DNA of 50,385 bases from Bacteroidota bacterium (lineage in GTDB: Bacteria > Bacteroidota > Ignavibacteria > UBA10030 > UBA8401), in the NCBI GenBank assembly GCA_027622375.1, contig JAQCAB010000011.1:1-50385 (forward strand). Reading direction: 5' to 3'. Below the pieces are notes generated by a model. That model had not been told where the DNA came from. It worked only from the letters and a program-made list of their open reading frames with translations, and did no database searches. The translations under genes and the position numbers were made by a program. Positions 36,933 to 46,224 of this stretch are shown piece after piece (position 1 is the stretch's first letter; every line of letters starts with the position of its first letter).

Positions 36933-38015
36933 ATGAAAAGTTTAAATCAACAAAATGTTTTAGAAGCATTAAAAATTGTCAAAGATCCAGATCTTCACAA
37001 AGATATTGTAACACTGCAATTTGTAAAAAATATTATAATCGATGATAATAATTTAAAATTGGATATCGAACTTACAACACCTGCTTGCCCTGTTAAAGAA
37101 GAATTAAAAGCTGAATCTGAAAAAGCAATTCGATCAACAATCGAAGTAAATAAAATTGAAATTAACATGACTTCAAATGTAACATCTCGTCAAGTTGCTG
37201 CGAGAGCACCAATTTTACCTGGAGTTAAAAATACAATCGCTGTTGCGAGTGGAAAAGGGGGAGTTGGCAAATCAACTGTTGCGGTAAATTTAGCAGTTGC
37301 TTTAAAAAATTCTGGAGCAAAAGTTGGTGTTGTTGATTGCGATATTTATGGGCCAAGTATTCCATTGATGTTTGATATAAAAGAAAAACCACAAATGCAT
37401 AATCAAAAACTTATGCCAATTGAAAAATATGGAATTAAAGTTATGTCAATCGGATTTTTAGTTGATCCAATGCAAGCTGTTATTTGGCGTGGGCCAATGG
37501 CAAGTGGTGCTGTAAAACAATTTTTAACTGATGTTGATTGGGGAGAGTTGGATTATTTAATTTTTGATTTTCCACCAGGAACTGGTGATATTCAACTTAC
37601 AATCGTTCAGCAAATTCCATTAACAGGTGCAGTAATTGTTACAACTCCACAGGAAATTTCGCTAGCTGATGCACGGAAAGGTTTAGTAATGTTTAATAAA
37701 GTCAATGTCCCTATTTTAGGAATAATTGAAAATATGAGTTACTACATTTGTTCGCATTGCGGAGAACGAGAAAATATTTTTGATTTTGGTGGTGGTGAGC
37801 GAGCGGCAACTCAAATGAAAGTTCCTTTTTTGGGTGAGATTCCAATTGATATAAAATTACGAATTGGTGGAGATAAAGGTATTCCACTTACAGAATCAGA
37901 TATTGAATCACAGCAAAGTAAAATTATTTCAAAAATTGCACACAATCTTGCTGCACAAATCAGTATAAAAAATGCTGAATCGATGAATGCAACACCAATT
38001 TCTATTTCGCTTTAA
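36933..38015 (+). CDS. mrp: Mrp/NBP35-type Fe-S cluster carrier ATPase
   Basis: 360 residues. N-terminal MIP18/DUF59 domain (about 1-85, with TTPACPVKEEL), then the ParA/MinD-like ATPase with deviant Walker A SGKGGVGKST (about residue 107), DCDIYGPSIP and DFPPGTGDIQLT. A C-terminal CxxC (ICSHCGE) at about 272 binds the bridging Fe-S cluster. It loads or carries clusters for apoproteins. A NifU-type scaffold follows at once. Confidence 0.94.
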   Translation: MKSLNQQNVLEALKIVKDPDLHKDIVTLQFVKNIIIDDNNLKLDIELTTPACPVKEELKAESEKAIRSTIEVNKIEINMTSNVTSRQVAARAPILPGVKNTIAVASGKGGVGKSTVAVNLAVALKNSGAKVGVVDCDIYGPSIPLMFDIKEKPQMHNQKLMPIEKYGIKVMSIGFLVDPMQAVIWRGPMASGAVKQFLTDVDWGELDYLIFDFPPGTGDIQLTIVQQIPLTGAVIVTTPQEISLADARKGLVMFNKVNVPILGIIENMSYYICSHCGERENIFDFGGGERAATQMKVPFLGEIPIDIKLRIGGDKGIPLTESDIESQQSKIISKIAHNLAAQISIKNAESMNATPISISL

Positions 38016-38016
38016 T

Positions 38017-38256
38017 ATGAGTAATCCGATTGAAATAAAAATTCATACAGCTTTGCAAAAAATTAGACCATTTTTGCAATTGGATAATGGTGATGTTGAA
38101 TTTGTTTCAATCGATGAATTTGGAATTGTAAAAGTAAAGTTTTTAGGCGCTTGTGTTACTTGTTCACTTTCGGGGATGACTTTACGAGCTGGAGTTGAAA
38201 GGACATTAATGCTCGAGTGTGAAGAAGTTAAACGTGTTGAACAAGTTTTAAATTGA
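38017..38256 (+). CDS. NifU C-terminal domain (Nfu-type) Fe-S scaffold
   Basis: Start at 38017, one base after the mrp stop; an upstream in-frame ATG at 37987 would overlap mrp by 29 bases and add residues unlike the family. The 79 residues form a single Nfu domain with IRPFLQLDNGDVEFVSI, and the CxxC in GACVTCSLSGMTLRAGVE that holds a 4Fe-4S cluster. It pairs with mrp as an Fe-S delivery unit. Confidence 0.93.
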   Translation: MSNPIEIKIHTALQKIRPFLQLDNGDVEFVSIDEFGIVKVKFLGACVTCSLSGMTLRAGVERTLMLECEEVKRVEQVLN

Positions 38257-38922
38257 TTATTTTTTAAATTGTACCTCGGTTAGTTTTTTATCTTTTAACT
38301 GAAAAATTTTTCCGTCTGCTTTTTTCATCAAGTCATAATTGTGTGTTGCCATAAAAATTGCAGTTCCTCTTTTATTAATTTCTTTTAAAAGATTTAAAAT
38401 ATCCAATGAAGTTTGAGGATCTAAATTTCCTGTTGGTTCATCTGCAAGTAAAATAAATGGCTCATTAACAATTGCACGAGCTATTGCAATACGTTGTTGC
38501 TCACCACCTGAAAGTTGCTCGGGATAATAATTTCTTTTATGACTTAATCCAACAGAAGTAAGTGCATCCATAACTTTTTGTTGAATAGATTTATTATTTG
38601 AGTTTGTTACGTACAAAGCAAAAGCTACATTTTCGTATGCAGTTTTATCTTCTAAAAGTTTATAATCCTGAAAAATAATTCCAAGTTTTCGTCTTAAATA
38701 AGGAATCATTATTTGCGAAATTTGTGAAGATGAATAATTTATAACTGTTACGCTGCCCGAAGTTGGTAATAAATCAAAATATAAAAGTTTGAATAACGTT
38801 GTTTTACCACTTCCTGTAGAGCCGACAAGCGAAACAAATTGATGAGGTTGTAAATTAAAATTAATTTTGTCTAATATTACGTTTCCTTCAATCACAACTG
38901 AAACATTAGATAAATTTATCAT
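38257..38922 (-). CDS. ftsE: Cell division ATP-binding protein FtsE
   Basis: 221-residue ABC ATPase. Walker [11 protein letters not shown] (about 34-43), Q-loop in IFQDYKLL, signature [14 protein letters not shown] and Walker [15 protein letters not shown]. With FtsX it controls peptidoglycan hydrolases at the septum. FtsX is not next to it; the neighbour upstream is pdxA, one base away. A LolD-type transporter ATPase is the alternative, but the DYKLL segment and length favour FtsE. Confidence 0.85.
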   Translation of the reverse strand: MINLSNVSVVIEGNVILDKINFNLQPHQFVSLVGSTGSGKTTLFKLLYFDLLPTSGSVTVINYSSSQISQIMIPYLRRKLGIIFQDYKLLEDKTAYENVAFALYVTNSNNKSIQQKVMDALTSVGLSHKRNYYPEQLSGGEQQRIAIARAIVNEPFILLADEPTGNLDPQTSLDILNLLKEINKRGTAIFMATHNYDLMKKADGKIFQLKDKKLTEVQFKK

Positions 38923-38923
38923 T

Positions 38924-39916
38924 TCAATTTTTGTTTTTGGAAATATTTGCTGCTAGTTTAATTGCAGAAATCATACTTTTAAAATCAGCAATTCCTTTAC
39001 CAGCAATAGGGAAGGCTGTTCCATGATCAGGAGAAGTTCTGATAATTTTCAACCCAGCAGAATAATTAACACCATCTTCAAAATTATTCATCTTAAATGG
39101 GATTAAGCCTTGATCATGGTACATTGCTAAAATTCCATCAAAATTATTTTTAAGATTTGATGCAAAAAAACCATCTGAGCTAAATGGTCCCGAAATATTT
39201 ATTCCTTTTAAATTTAATTTTTGAATTGCTGGAATAATAATTTCAATTTCTTCTTTCCCAAGAACTCCATTTTCTCCTGCATGAGGATTTAAACCAAGCA
39301 TTGCAATTTTAGGATTTTTGATTTTAAAATCATTTTGCAAAGAATTCCAAAATAATTCTGTTTTATCTAAAATTCTTTGATATGTAATTAATGATGCAAC
39401 TTCTTTTATTGGCGTATGAACTGTTATTAATCCCACTTTCATTTTAGGCGAAGCTAAAATCATTATTACTTTATCAGAGCGACTCAACATTGCAATCATT
39501 TCTGTTTGCCCAGGAAAATTGTAACCAGCAAAATGTAGAGATTCTTTTGAAGTGGGGGAAGTTACAAAAGCATCAATTGATTTATTTAAACAAAACTTTA
39601 CAGCTTCTTCGATAGATTTACCGGAGCAAATTCCTGAATCTGGTGATGGTTTGCCAATTTGTAATTGCTTTGAGCTCCCAGTGTAAACATCAACACAGGG
39701 AATGTTTTTACAATTTTTAGCATCTTCAATATTATTAAAACTAGTTATTTTAGCAGAGATCCCAAATAATTTAGCGTAATGTAAAAATATTTCTGCCGAG
39801 CCAATTAAAATTGGTTGGCAAATTTTTTTAACTTCAGTTAAGCAAACTGATTTTAATGCAACCTCGGGACCAATTCCATTAAAGTCGCCAATTGTAATTC
39901 CAATTATTGGCTTCAT
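38924..39916 (-). CDS. pdxA: 4-hydroxythreonine-4-phosphate dehydrogenase
   Basis: 330 residues; oxidises 4-phosphohydroxy-threonine in pyridoxal phosphate synthesis. ITIGDFNGIGPEVALK opens the protein, and the metal His residues are in VHTPIKEV, LNPHAGENG and YHDQGLIPFK. RTSPDHGTAF is also kept. In FPGQTEM the usual His of GHTE, which contacts the substrate in E. coli, is Gln. It overlaps pepA by four bases. The dxp-dependent B6 partner pdxJ is not in view. Confidence 0.92.
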   Translation of the reverse strand: MKPIIGITIGDFNGIGPEVALKSVCLTEVKKICQPILIGSAEIFLHYAKLFGISAKITSFNNIEDAKNCKNIPCVDVYTGSSKQLQIGKPSPDSGICSGKSIEEAVKFCLNKSIDAFVTSPTSKESLHFAGYNFPGQTEMIAMLSRSDKVIMILASPKMKVGLITVHTPIKEVASLITYQRILDKTELFWNSLQNDFKIKNPKIAMLGLNPHAGENGVLGKEEIEIIIPAIQKLNLKGINISGPFSSDGFFASNLKNNFDGILAMYHDQGLIPFKMNNFEDGVNYSAGLKIIRTSPDHGTAFPIAGKGIADFKSMISAIKLAANISKNKN

Positions 39917-41418
39917 TTATTTTTATTCATCAAGTATTCAGTTAATAGTCGAACTCCAACTCCGCTTCCACCTTTTGGTGAATAATAACTTTTTTCTTCT
40001 AAAATTGCAGTTCCTGCGATATCAAGATGAACCCAATTGTATTTGCCAATAAATTTTTTTAGAAAAAGTCCGGCAGTAATTGCGCCAGCCCATCTACCGC
40101 CAACATTTTTTACATCAGCTACATCACTTTTAATTTGCGATTCATATTCTTCATAAAAAGGTAATTGCCAAACACGTTCGTAAGTTTCATCTCCAGCTTT
40201 TGAAAGTTCATTCATTGTATTTTGATCATTACCCATCATCCCTGTTGCGTGATGTCCGAGTGCAACAACGCAAGCACCAGTTAAAGTTGCAAGATCAATT
40301 ACAACTTTTGGTTTATATTTTGAAGCATACGATAAAGAATCTGCCAAAATTAATCTACCTTCAGCATCTGTATTATCAACCTCAGAAGTTTTTTTATTGT
40401 GGTGGCGAATTATATCTCCAGGTTTTAAAGAATTTCCTCCCGGCATATTTTCAACCATCGGAATTAATCCAACAACGTGAGTTTTTAATTTTAAAGTTGC
40501 GATTGATTTAAATGTTCCAATTACAGCCGCGGCGCCACTCATATCCATTTTCATTTCGGACATACTTGCAGATGGTTTAATTGAAATCCCGCCAGAATCA
40601 AAAGTGACACCTTTACCAACTAAAACTGTTGTGCCAGATTTAATGAAATCTTTTCCATATTCGAGAATTGCAAAAAAAGGAGGCTTAGAACTTCCTTTAC
40701 TTACTGCAATTATTCCTCCCATTCCAAGTTTTTCAATTTGATCTTTTTTTAGGATTGTTGCAGAAAAATTATAAAGTTTTGCAGAATTTTGAATTGCTTG
40801 AGCTAATGTTTCAGGATAAATTTCATTACCTGGTGCATTTGCAAGATCTCTTGCTAAAATTGTTGCAGATGAGATTTTTCTACCTATTTGACTTCCGATT
40901 AAAACTTCATTTTGAAATTTTTTATCAACTTTAAAAATTGTTTCCTGAATTGATGCTTTCTTTTTTGAAGTTTTATATTTGTTGTAATTATAAGTTCCGA
41001 GCATCACACCTTCAGTTATTGACTGCGAAATTTTTGAGACAAAATTTAGCTGTGTGTCGCTACTTAATAATTGTTTATTTAAATAAAAAGCAAGTTTAAT
41101 TGATTTAAAATCTTGAGCTGTTTTTGCAGCAAGTGAAGCAGCGCGTCTTATAATTTCTGAATTAATATTTTTTGTTTCTCCCAAGCCAACAATTATTAAT
41201 TTTTCAAATTTTGATTCATCAAATGTAAATAAAGATAATATCTCATTTGATTTTTCAGGAAGTTGTTTAGAAGATTTGAGTAGTTCGATTTTCTTTTTTA
41301 AAAATAATGGAAGATCTTGAAAGTAATCAATTTTACTTGAGTTAATTTTTGGTAAAAATAAAACCAATGCGTTTGCTTTTATATTTTTAATTTCTACCGA
41401 AGTTACAGTTAGCTTCAT
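39913..41418 (-). CDS. pepA: Leucyl aminopeptidase, M17 family
   Basis: 501 residues of M17. A variable N-terminal domain (1-170) precedes the catalytic domain with VGKGVTFDSGGISIKPS, MDMSGAAAVIG and the signature NTDAEGRLIL (about residue 350), which together hold two metal ions and the catalytic Lys and Arg. It removes N-terminal residues from peptides in the cytoplasm. An AAAAAGGAT ribosome site sits before the ATG. Head of the pepA-pdxA-ftsE stretch. Confidence 0.93.
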   Translation of the reverse strand: MKLTVTSVEIKNIKANALVLFLPKINSSKIDYFQDLPLFLKKKIELLKSSKQLPEKSNEILSLFTFDESKFEKLIIVGLGETKNINSEIIRRAASLAAKTAQDFKSIKLAFYLNKQLLSSDTQLNFVSKISQSITEGVMLGTYNYNKYKTSKKKASIQETIFKVDKKFQNEVLIGSQIGRKISSATILARDLANAPGNEIYPETLAQAIQNSAKLYNFSATILKKDQIEKLGMGGIIAVSKGSSKPPFFAILEYGKDFIKSGTTVLVGKGVTFDSGGISIKPSASMSEMKMDMSGAAAVIGTFKSIATLKLKTHVVGLIPMVENMPGGNSLKPGDIIRHHNKKTSEVDNTDAEGRLILADSLSYASKYKPKVVIDLATLTGACVVALGHHATGMMGNDQNTMNELSKAGDETYERVWQLPFYEEYESQIKSDVADVKNVGGRWAGAITAGLFLKKFIGKYNWVHLDIAGTAILEEKSYYSPKGGSGVGVRLLTEYLMNKNK

Positions 41419-41430
41419 ATTAAATCCTTT

Positions 41431-42420
41431 TTAAAGTGAATTAAAAATTTCATCTGTTTTTAATTTTAATAATTTTAAGACTTCATCAATCGAATTTGTT
41501 TTATACCGAGCACCTGCAGCATTTAAATGCCCACCTCCTCCAAAAAATTCTGCAATTTTATTTGCTGCAAAATTACCTTTAGAGCGGCAACTAATTTTAT
41601 AGCTTTCAGTTAATTGTACAACCAAATATGAAACTTGCACACCTTTAATTGTAAAACCAAAATTGACAACATTGTCTAAATCTTCAACATTAGTTCCTGT
41701 TTCTTCAAAATCAGATTTATTAATTGTAATTACAGATACTTTTCCATTATTCCAAAGTTTTATACTTTGCAATGCTTTTCCGAGTAAATGTAATCTTTCA
41801 GTTGAACCCATTTCATAAATATTTTCGTAAATGTAATTTGGTGCTGCACCAGCATCAATTAATTTTGCAATAATTTCGTGTACAAGTGGTGATGTTCCTG
41901 AAAACCGAAATGAACCAGTATCAGTCATAATAGCTGCGTATAAACTTTCGGCAATTTGTTTTGTTAATTTAAAATCAGGAAAAATTGAAATTAAATTATA
42001 AACTAAAATTCCTGTTGCTGGAATTGTTGTGTCAACAAATTTATCATTAAATAAATTTTCAGATTTTGGATGATGATCAATACAAATTCTTTTTACATCT
42101 GTGTTTAACATCAATTCTGCAAAAGCTTCAAATTGATTACGATGACTTGTATCAAGAATAATTATTAAATCAGCATCTAAAGTTTTTAATTTTGAACTAA
42201 CAGTTGAATAGCAGTTTTGTGGTAAATGTTTAATTAAAAATTCTAAATTAGCAGGATATCCACTTGAATTAATAATCTGAACATTTTTACCAAGTTGAGT
42301 TAATGCAAGCGCCATTGCAACTTCGCTCCCAATTGCATCAGCATCAGGCGAAACATGTGTTGAAATGATAATTTTATTTGAATTTAAAATTAAATCCAGA
42401 ATGGAATTTACATTACTCAC
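41431..42420 (-). CDS. nrnA: DHH/DHHA1 phosphoesterase, NrnA-like
   Basis: 329 residues. DHH motifs: ISTHVSPDADAIGSEVAMA, ILDTSHRNQ, CIDHHPKSE and MTDTGSFRFSGT; DHHA1 part with ISCRSKGNFAANKIAEFFGGGGHLNAAG. These match NrnA, which degrades short oligoribonucleotides and pAp. A cyclic-dinucleotide phosphodiesterase such as DhhP is possible, since the two are hard to separate by motif. It starts seven bases after ccdA. Confidence 0.88.
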   Translation of the reverse strand: MSNVNSILDLILNSNKIIISTHVSPDADAIGSEVAMALALTQLGKNVQIINSSGYPANLEFLIKHLPQNCYSTVSSKLKTLDADLIIILDTSHRNQFEAFAELMLNTDVKRICIDHHPKSENLFNDKFVDTTIPATGILVYNLISIFPDFKLTKQIAESLYAAIMTDTGSFRFSGTSPLVHEIIAKLIDAGAAPNYIYENIYEMGSTERLHLLGKALQSIKLWNNGKVSVITINKSDFEETGTNVEDLDNVVNFGFTIKGVQVSYLVVQLTESYKISCRSKGNFAANKIAEFFGGGGHLNAAGARYKTNSIDEVLKLLKLKTDEIFNSL

Positions 42421-42427
42421 AAAATAT

Positions 42428-43159
42428 TCAAGAAAGTTTGGATAGGAATGGAAACATTTTTGTTAACCAACTTGCGATTATTGTAAGTTTGTTTGTCATT
42501 ATTAAAATCCCAACAAAGATTAATAAAATTCCACCAACTACTTCAATTGTGTGAAAATATTTTTTAATCTTATTAAAAAAATTAAAAAATAAATTTAAAC
42601 TAATTGCAGTTAAGATAAATGGAATTCCCAATCCAAAAGAATAAAAACTTAGTAAAATTATCCCTTGATAAATTGATTCTTGTTGACTTGCAATAGTCAA
42701 AATTGTTGCAAGTATTGGTCCGATACAAGGAGTCCAACCAAAAGCAAAAGCGACTCCAACCAAAAACGAACCAAAAAGCCCATAAGATTTATCCTTGAAA
42801 TGAAAGCGTTTTTCGTAATTCAAGGTGTTTATTTTTATAAGGCCGGTCATGTGGATTCCAAAAACGATTATTAATGCACCGCCAATTGTTGCAAGTAAAT
42901 CTTTTTGGTCTAATAAAAGGTTTCCAATTTTTGTTGCGCCCGCACCCATCAAAATAAATACAATTGAAAATCCAAGTACAAATAAAATTGAATTCAGTAG
43001 CATGGTTTTTATACTTGATGATGTTTGATCTTTCATATCCTTAGCAGATAATCCAGAAATAAAAGATATATATCCCGGCACAATTGGAAGTACGCAAGGT
43101 GAAATAAATGAGAGTAATCCAAAAATAAAAGCTGTAAAAAATGAAATTTCGTTTGTCAT
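42428..43159 (-). CDS. ccdA: CcdA-type cytochrome c biogenesis / thiol transport protein
   Basis: 243 residues, six transmembrane helices. Two redox Cys lie in SFISPCVLPIVPGYISF (about residue 22) and FGWTPCIGPILATIL (about 142), the family hallmark. It carries reducing power across the inner membrane for cytochrome c maturation or disulfide reduction. A monoheme cytochrome is encoded 3 kb away. Divergent from ychF, with 109 bases between. Confidence 0.92.
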   Translation of the reverse strand: MTNEISFFTAFIFGLLSFISPCVLPIVPGYISFISGLSAKDMKDQTSSSIKTMLLNSILFVLGFSIVFILMGAGATKIGNLLLDQKDLLATIGGALIIVFGIHMTGLIKINTLNYEKRFHFKDKSYGLFGSFLVGVAFAFGWTPCIGPILATILTIASQQESIYQGIILLSFYSFGLGIPFILTAISLNLFFNFFNKIKKYFHTIEVVGGILLIFVGILIMTNKLTIIASWLTKMFPFLSKLS

Positions 43160-43241
43160 AATCTGCTCAATATAACTTTGTTTTGAAAATATTTCAATTG
43201 ATTACACAAGTTATATAAATAAATATTATTAATTTTGATGT

Positions 43242-43249
43242 ATATTTGT
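43242..43249 (+). promoter_or_regulatory. Candidate -7 element of ychF
   Basis: TATATTTG matches TAnnTTTG and sits 19 bases ahead of the ychF ATG. A GGAGAAT ribosome site follows at 43259-43265. No -33 element is clear. Confidence 0.35.
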
Positions 43250-43268
43250 TGATTAATGGAGAATAAAA

Positions 43269-44366
43269 ATGGGTTTTAGTTGTGGTATTGTTGGATTACC
43301 AAATGTCGGAAAATCAACTTTGTTTAATGCAATTACATCTGCTAAAGTGGAAGCAGCAAATTATCCTTTTTGTACAATTGATCCAAATGTTGGAGTTGTT
43401 GCAATTCCAGATGAGAGAATTACAAAATTATCTGAAATTTACAATCCACCAAAAATAATTTATTCAACAATTGAGTTTGTTGATATTGCAGGACTTGTAA
43501 AAGGGGCAAGTAAAGGTGAAGGACTTGGAAATCAATTTCTTTCAACTATCAGAAATGTTGATGCAATTGCTCATGTTGTAAGATGTTTTGATGATGAAAA
43601 TGTAATTCATGTTGATGGAAATGTACATCCAAAAAGAGATATTGAAATAATTGAAACTGAATTAATTTTAAAAGATTTAGATACCGTTGAAAAAAAATTA
43701 TTTGAAGCAGAAAAAAAAACAAAAGGGGGAGATAAAAAAGGCATATCAGAATTCGAATTAATAAAAAATTTGAAACTGCATTTAGAATCTGGAAGATTGG
43801 CAAGATACTTTTCAACAAGAAATGAAGATGAAGCTACAATTGTTTACGAAATGCATTTACTTACAAATAAACCTGTGATGTATGTTTGTAATGTTCACGA
43901 AAAGAATTTGCTAGCTGAAAACAATTATATCCAGCAAGTTAAAGAAATTGCAGAAAAAGAAAATGCAAAAGTTGTTGTAATTAGCGCAGCAGTTGAAGCT
44001 GAAGTTTCTGAATTACCCGAATCGGAGCGGAAACCTTTTTTACAAAGTTTAGGACTTTCTGAATCTGGTTTAGATAAAGTTATTAAAGAGGGTTATGCGT
44101 TATTGAATTTAATTACATTTATTACAGCCGGCCCAAAAGAAGTTCATGCTTGGACTACTTTTAAAGGTGCAAAAGCGCCTCAAGCTGCTGGTGTAATCCA
44201 TACAGATTTTGAAAAGGGATTTATTAGAGCTGAAATTATGAAGTGTGATGATTTAATTAAATTTAGAACAGAACAAAATGTAAAAGATGCCGGATTATTA
44301 CATGTTGAGGGAAGAGATTATACAATTGAAGATGGAGATATAGTCCACTTTAGATTTAATCTTTAA
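43269..44366 (+). CDS. ychF: Redox-regulated ATPase YchF (Obg-like)
   Basis: 365 residues. P-loop GLPNVGKSTLFNAIT (about 8-22), DIAGLVKGASKGEGLGNQFL, and the G4 position NVHE in place of NKxD, typical for this ATP-preferring GTPase relative. A helical insertion lies in the middle and a TGS domain at the C-terminus. It binds ribosomes and responds to oxidative stress; precise role unclear. Confidence 0.95.
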   Translation: MGFSCGIVGLPNVGKSTLFNAITSAKVEAANYPFCTIDPNVGVVAIPDERITKLSEIYNPPKIIYSTIEFVDIAGLVKGASKGEGLGNQFLSTIRNVDAIAHVVRCFDDENVIHVDGNVHPKRDIEIIETELILKDLDTVEKKLFEAEKKTKGGDKKGISEFELIKNLKLHLESGRLARYFSTRNEDEATIVYEMHLLTNKPVMYVCNVHEKNLLAENNYIQQVKEIAEKENAKVVVISAAVEAEVSELPESERKPFLQSLGLSESGLDKVIKEGYALLNLITFITAGPKEVHAWTTFKGAKAPQAAGVIHTDFEKGFIRAEIMKCDDLIKFRTEQNVKDAGLLHVEGRDYTIEDGDIVHFRFNL

Positions 44367-44377
44367 ATATTTTAAAT

Positions 44378-45523
44378 GTGGAAAAAATAATTTCACATAT
44401 CGATTTAGATAGTTTTTTTGTTTCAGTTGAAAGATTAAAAAATTCTGATTTAATCGGTAAGCCAGTAATTGTTGGGGGAGATCCATCAAAAAGAGGAGTA
44501 GTTGCTTCAGCATCTTATGAGGCGCGCAAATTCGGAGTTCACTCTGCAATGGCAACTTCTCAAGCATTAAGATTATGTCCAAATTTAATTATTGTTGGAG
44601 GAAGTCATAGTGAATATTCTAGAATTTCTAAATTAATTTATAACCGACTTTGCGACTTTGCACCTATAGTTGAAAAAGCTTCAATTGATGAAATGTATAT
44701 GGATTTAACTGGTTGTGAAAAAATTTACAAAAATAATTGGATTAATTTTTTATCATTAATTCAAGAGATGATTTTAAAAGAGTTTAATTTGCCTTGTACA
44801 ATTTCGATTGCTTCAAGTAAAACAATTGCAAAAATTGCAACTAATCGAGCAAAACCAAATGGCAAAATTATAATACAAAATGGAAATGAAAAAATTTTTC
44901 TTGCACCACTTGATATTAGCATAATTCCTGGAGTTGGAGAAAAAACTGAAAAACGATTAAAGTCTTTTGGTATTCACAAGATAGAGGATATACAAAATTC
45001 TACTAGTGAAATTATGAAATCTTTATTAGGTGAATATGGAGAATTAATTTTTGAAATCGCAAATGGAAATGGGAGTACTGAAGTTGCAAATTATTCCGAA
45101 AGAAAATCAATTAGTTCTGAAGAAACTTTTGAAGTTGATATAATTGATAAAAATAAATTGGAAGAGAAATTATTTACACTTGTTGAAAAAGTTGCATCAA
45201 TTTTAAGAAAGAAAAAATTATTTACTGAGACTGTTAAATTAAAAATCAGATTTTCAGATTTTAGTACAACTACTAGAATGAAGGGAATCGAAAGAACTCA
45301 CGACGACAAAATAATTTATAAAAATATAATTTCTTTATTTGAAAAGAATTTCAATCAAACTCAAGCCGTTCGACTTCTCGGTGCGGGAGTAACAAATCTT
45401 TCAAATGAAAGTGAAGAATATATTTCACTTTTTGAAGATAATAAAAGGGAAAAAGTTTTAAATGCAGTTGATGAAATTAAAAATAAATTTGGAGATGATC
45501 TTATACATACAGGAAGTATGTAA
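44378..45523 (+). CDS. dinB: DNA polymerase IV (Y family)
   Basis: 381 residues starting with GTG at 44378; the ATG two bases earlier is in another frame that stops at once. Translesion polymerase motifs: HIDLDSFFVSVERL, the YSRISKLIYNRL helix and EKASIDEMYMDLTG with the catalytic Asp-Glu pair. IPGVGEKTEKRLKSFGIH is the helix-hairpin-helix; the little-finger domain occupies the C-terminus. No beta-clamp motif of the QxxL type is evident at the end. 11 bases behind ychF. Confidence 0.93.
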   Translation: MEKIISHIDLDSFFVSVERLKNSDLIGKPVIVGGDPSKRGVVASASYEARKFGVHSAMATSQALRLCPNLIIVGGSHSEYSRISKLIYNRLCDFAPIVEKASIDEMYMDLTGCEKIYKNNWINFLSLIQEMILKEFNLPCTISIASSKTIAKIATNRAKPNGKIIIQNGNEKIFLAPLDISIIPGVGEKTEKRLKSFGIHKIEDIQNSTSEIMKSLLGEYGELIFEIANGNGSTEVANYSERKSISSEETFEVDIIDKNKLEEKLFTLVEKVASILRKKKLFTETVKLKIRFSDFSTTTRMKGIERTHDDKIIYKNIISLFEKNFNQTQAVRLLGAGVTNLSNESEEYISLFEDNKREKVLNAVDEIKNKFGDDLIHTGSM

Positions 45524-45536
45524 ATTAAAATTCTGT

Positions 45537-45863
45537 TTATTTAATTTTTAATTTTAATTTTGCAGAATCTGACATCATCGAAGGATTCCAAGTCGGTTGC
45601 CAAACAAGTCTTACATCAGCATCACTAACTCCAGGAATCATTTTTACTCTATGTCGCACACTACTTATAATTACATTTTGCATTCCGCAACCAGGAGTTG
45701 TTAAAGTCATTTTTACGCCAACCCAATCATCAATAATTTTTACATCATAAACTAATCCCAATTCAACAATGCTGACTGGGAATTCTGGGTCATTGACTTC
45801 TTTTAATGCTTCAAGTACAACTTCTTTTGTTAATATTAAGTTTGAATTTTGATTTGTTTCCAT
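45537..45863 (-). CDS. MIP18/DUF59 family Fe-S assembly protein (SufT-like)
   Basis: 108 residues. The DUF59 core is at about 12-85 with LKEVNDPEFPVSIVELGLVY and TTPGCGM, whose Cys is the reactive residue of the family. A C-terminal extension (RLVWQPTWNPSMMSDSAK) matches SufT/PaaD-like forms. It helps mature Fe-S proteins. It is last in the feo gene run, 16 bases after the cytochrome stop. A similar domain is fused to Mrp elsewhere in the window. Confidence 0.88.
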   Translation of the reverse strand: METNQNSNLILTKEVVLEALKEVNDPEFPVSIVELGLVYDVKIIDDWVGVKMTLTTPGCGMQNVIISSVRHRVKMIPGVSDADVRLVWQPTWNPSMMSDSAKLKLKIK

Positions 45864-45879
45864 AAGTTTAATTTAAAAA

Positions 45880-46224
45880 TTAATTTATTTTGTTAGAAGT
45901 ATTTAAAATTGTCAATACATATTTTTGAATTTTATTCACATCATTATCTGCTAATTTCATTTCTTTACTCATTTCATCAATTAATTCAATCCATTTTGAT
46001 TCGTTAAAATCAGTAATTTTTGGCAACGAGTGACAACCAGAACAATTTTGAATGTACAAAGTTCTTCCCTCGGATAATTCATTTGTTGCAGTATTTGTCC
46101 AACGATTAGTAGCATACTCGACGTGGTTTTGATTGATGTATGATATTGCGCTTGTTGTACAAGAAATCAACAATACTGATAAAGATAAGATTAAAGAAAA
46201 AATTAAAAATTTATTTTTGTTCAT
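45880..46224 (-). CDS. Monoheme c-type cytochrome lipoprotein
   Basis: 114 residues. Signal peptide ends in lipobox LLISC (Cys about 22). The single heme motif CSGCH is at about 59-63, in GRTLYIQNCSGCHSLPKITD, and a later Met in EMSKEMKLADND is a plausible axial ligand. The protein is expected on the periplasmic face of a membrane. Its ATG overlaps the stop of the beta-barrel gene by one base. It is probably in one transcript with feoA and feoB, which suggests a link between iron uptake and electron transfer. Confidence 0.85.
   Translation of the reverse strand: MNKNKFLIFSLILSLSVLLISCTTSAISYINQNHVEYATNRWTNTATNELSEGRTLYIQNCSGCHSLPKITDFNESKWIELIDEMSKEMKLADNDVNKIQKYVLTILNTSNKIN

Noticed and set aside
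37987-38016. Longer start for the NifU-type gene
   Set aside because: It overlaps mrp and adds ten residues unlike the family; the ATG at 38017 fits the Nfu domain.
40200-40511. 103-residue + strand open frame opposite pepA
   Set aside because: It lies inside the well-conserved catalytic part of pepA and its translation has no recognisable features.
45525-45560. Bidirectional terminator between dinB and the SufT-like gene
   Set aside because: An inverted ATTAAAATT/AATTTTAAT exists, but it is made only of A and T and runs into coding sequence, so it may be chance in this base composition.
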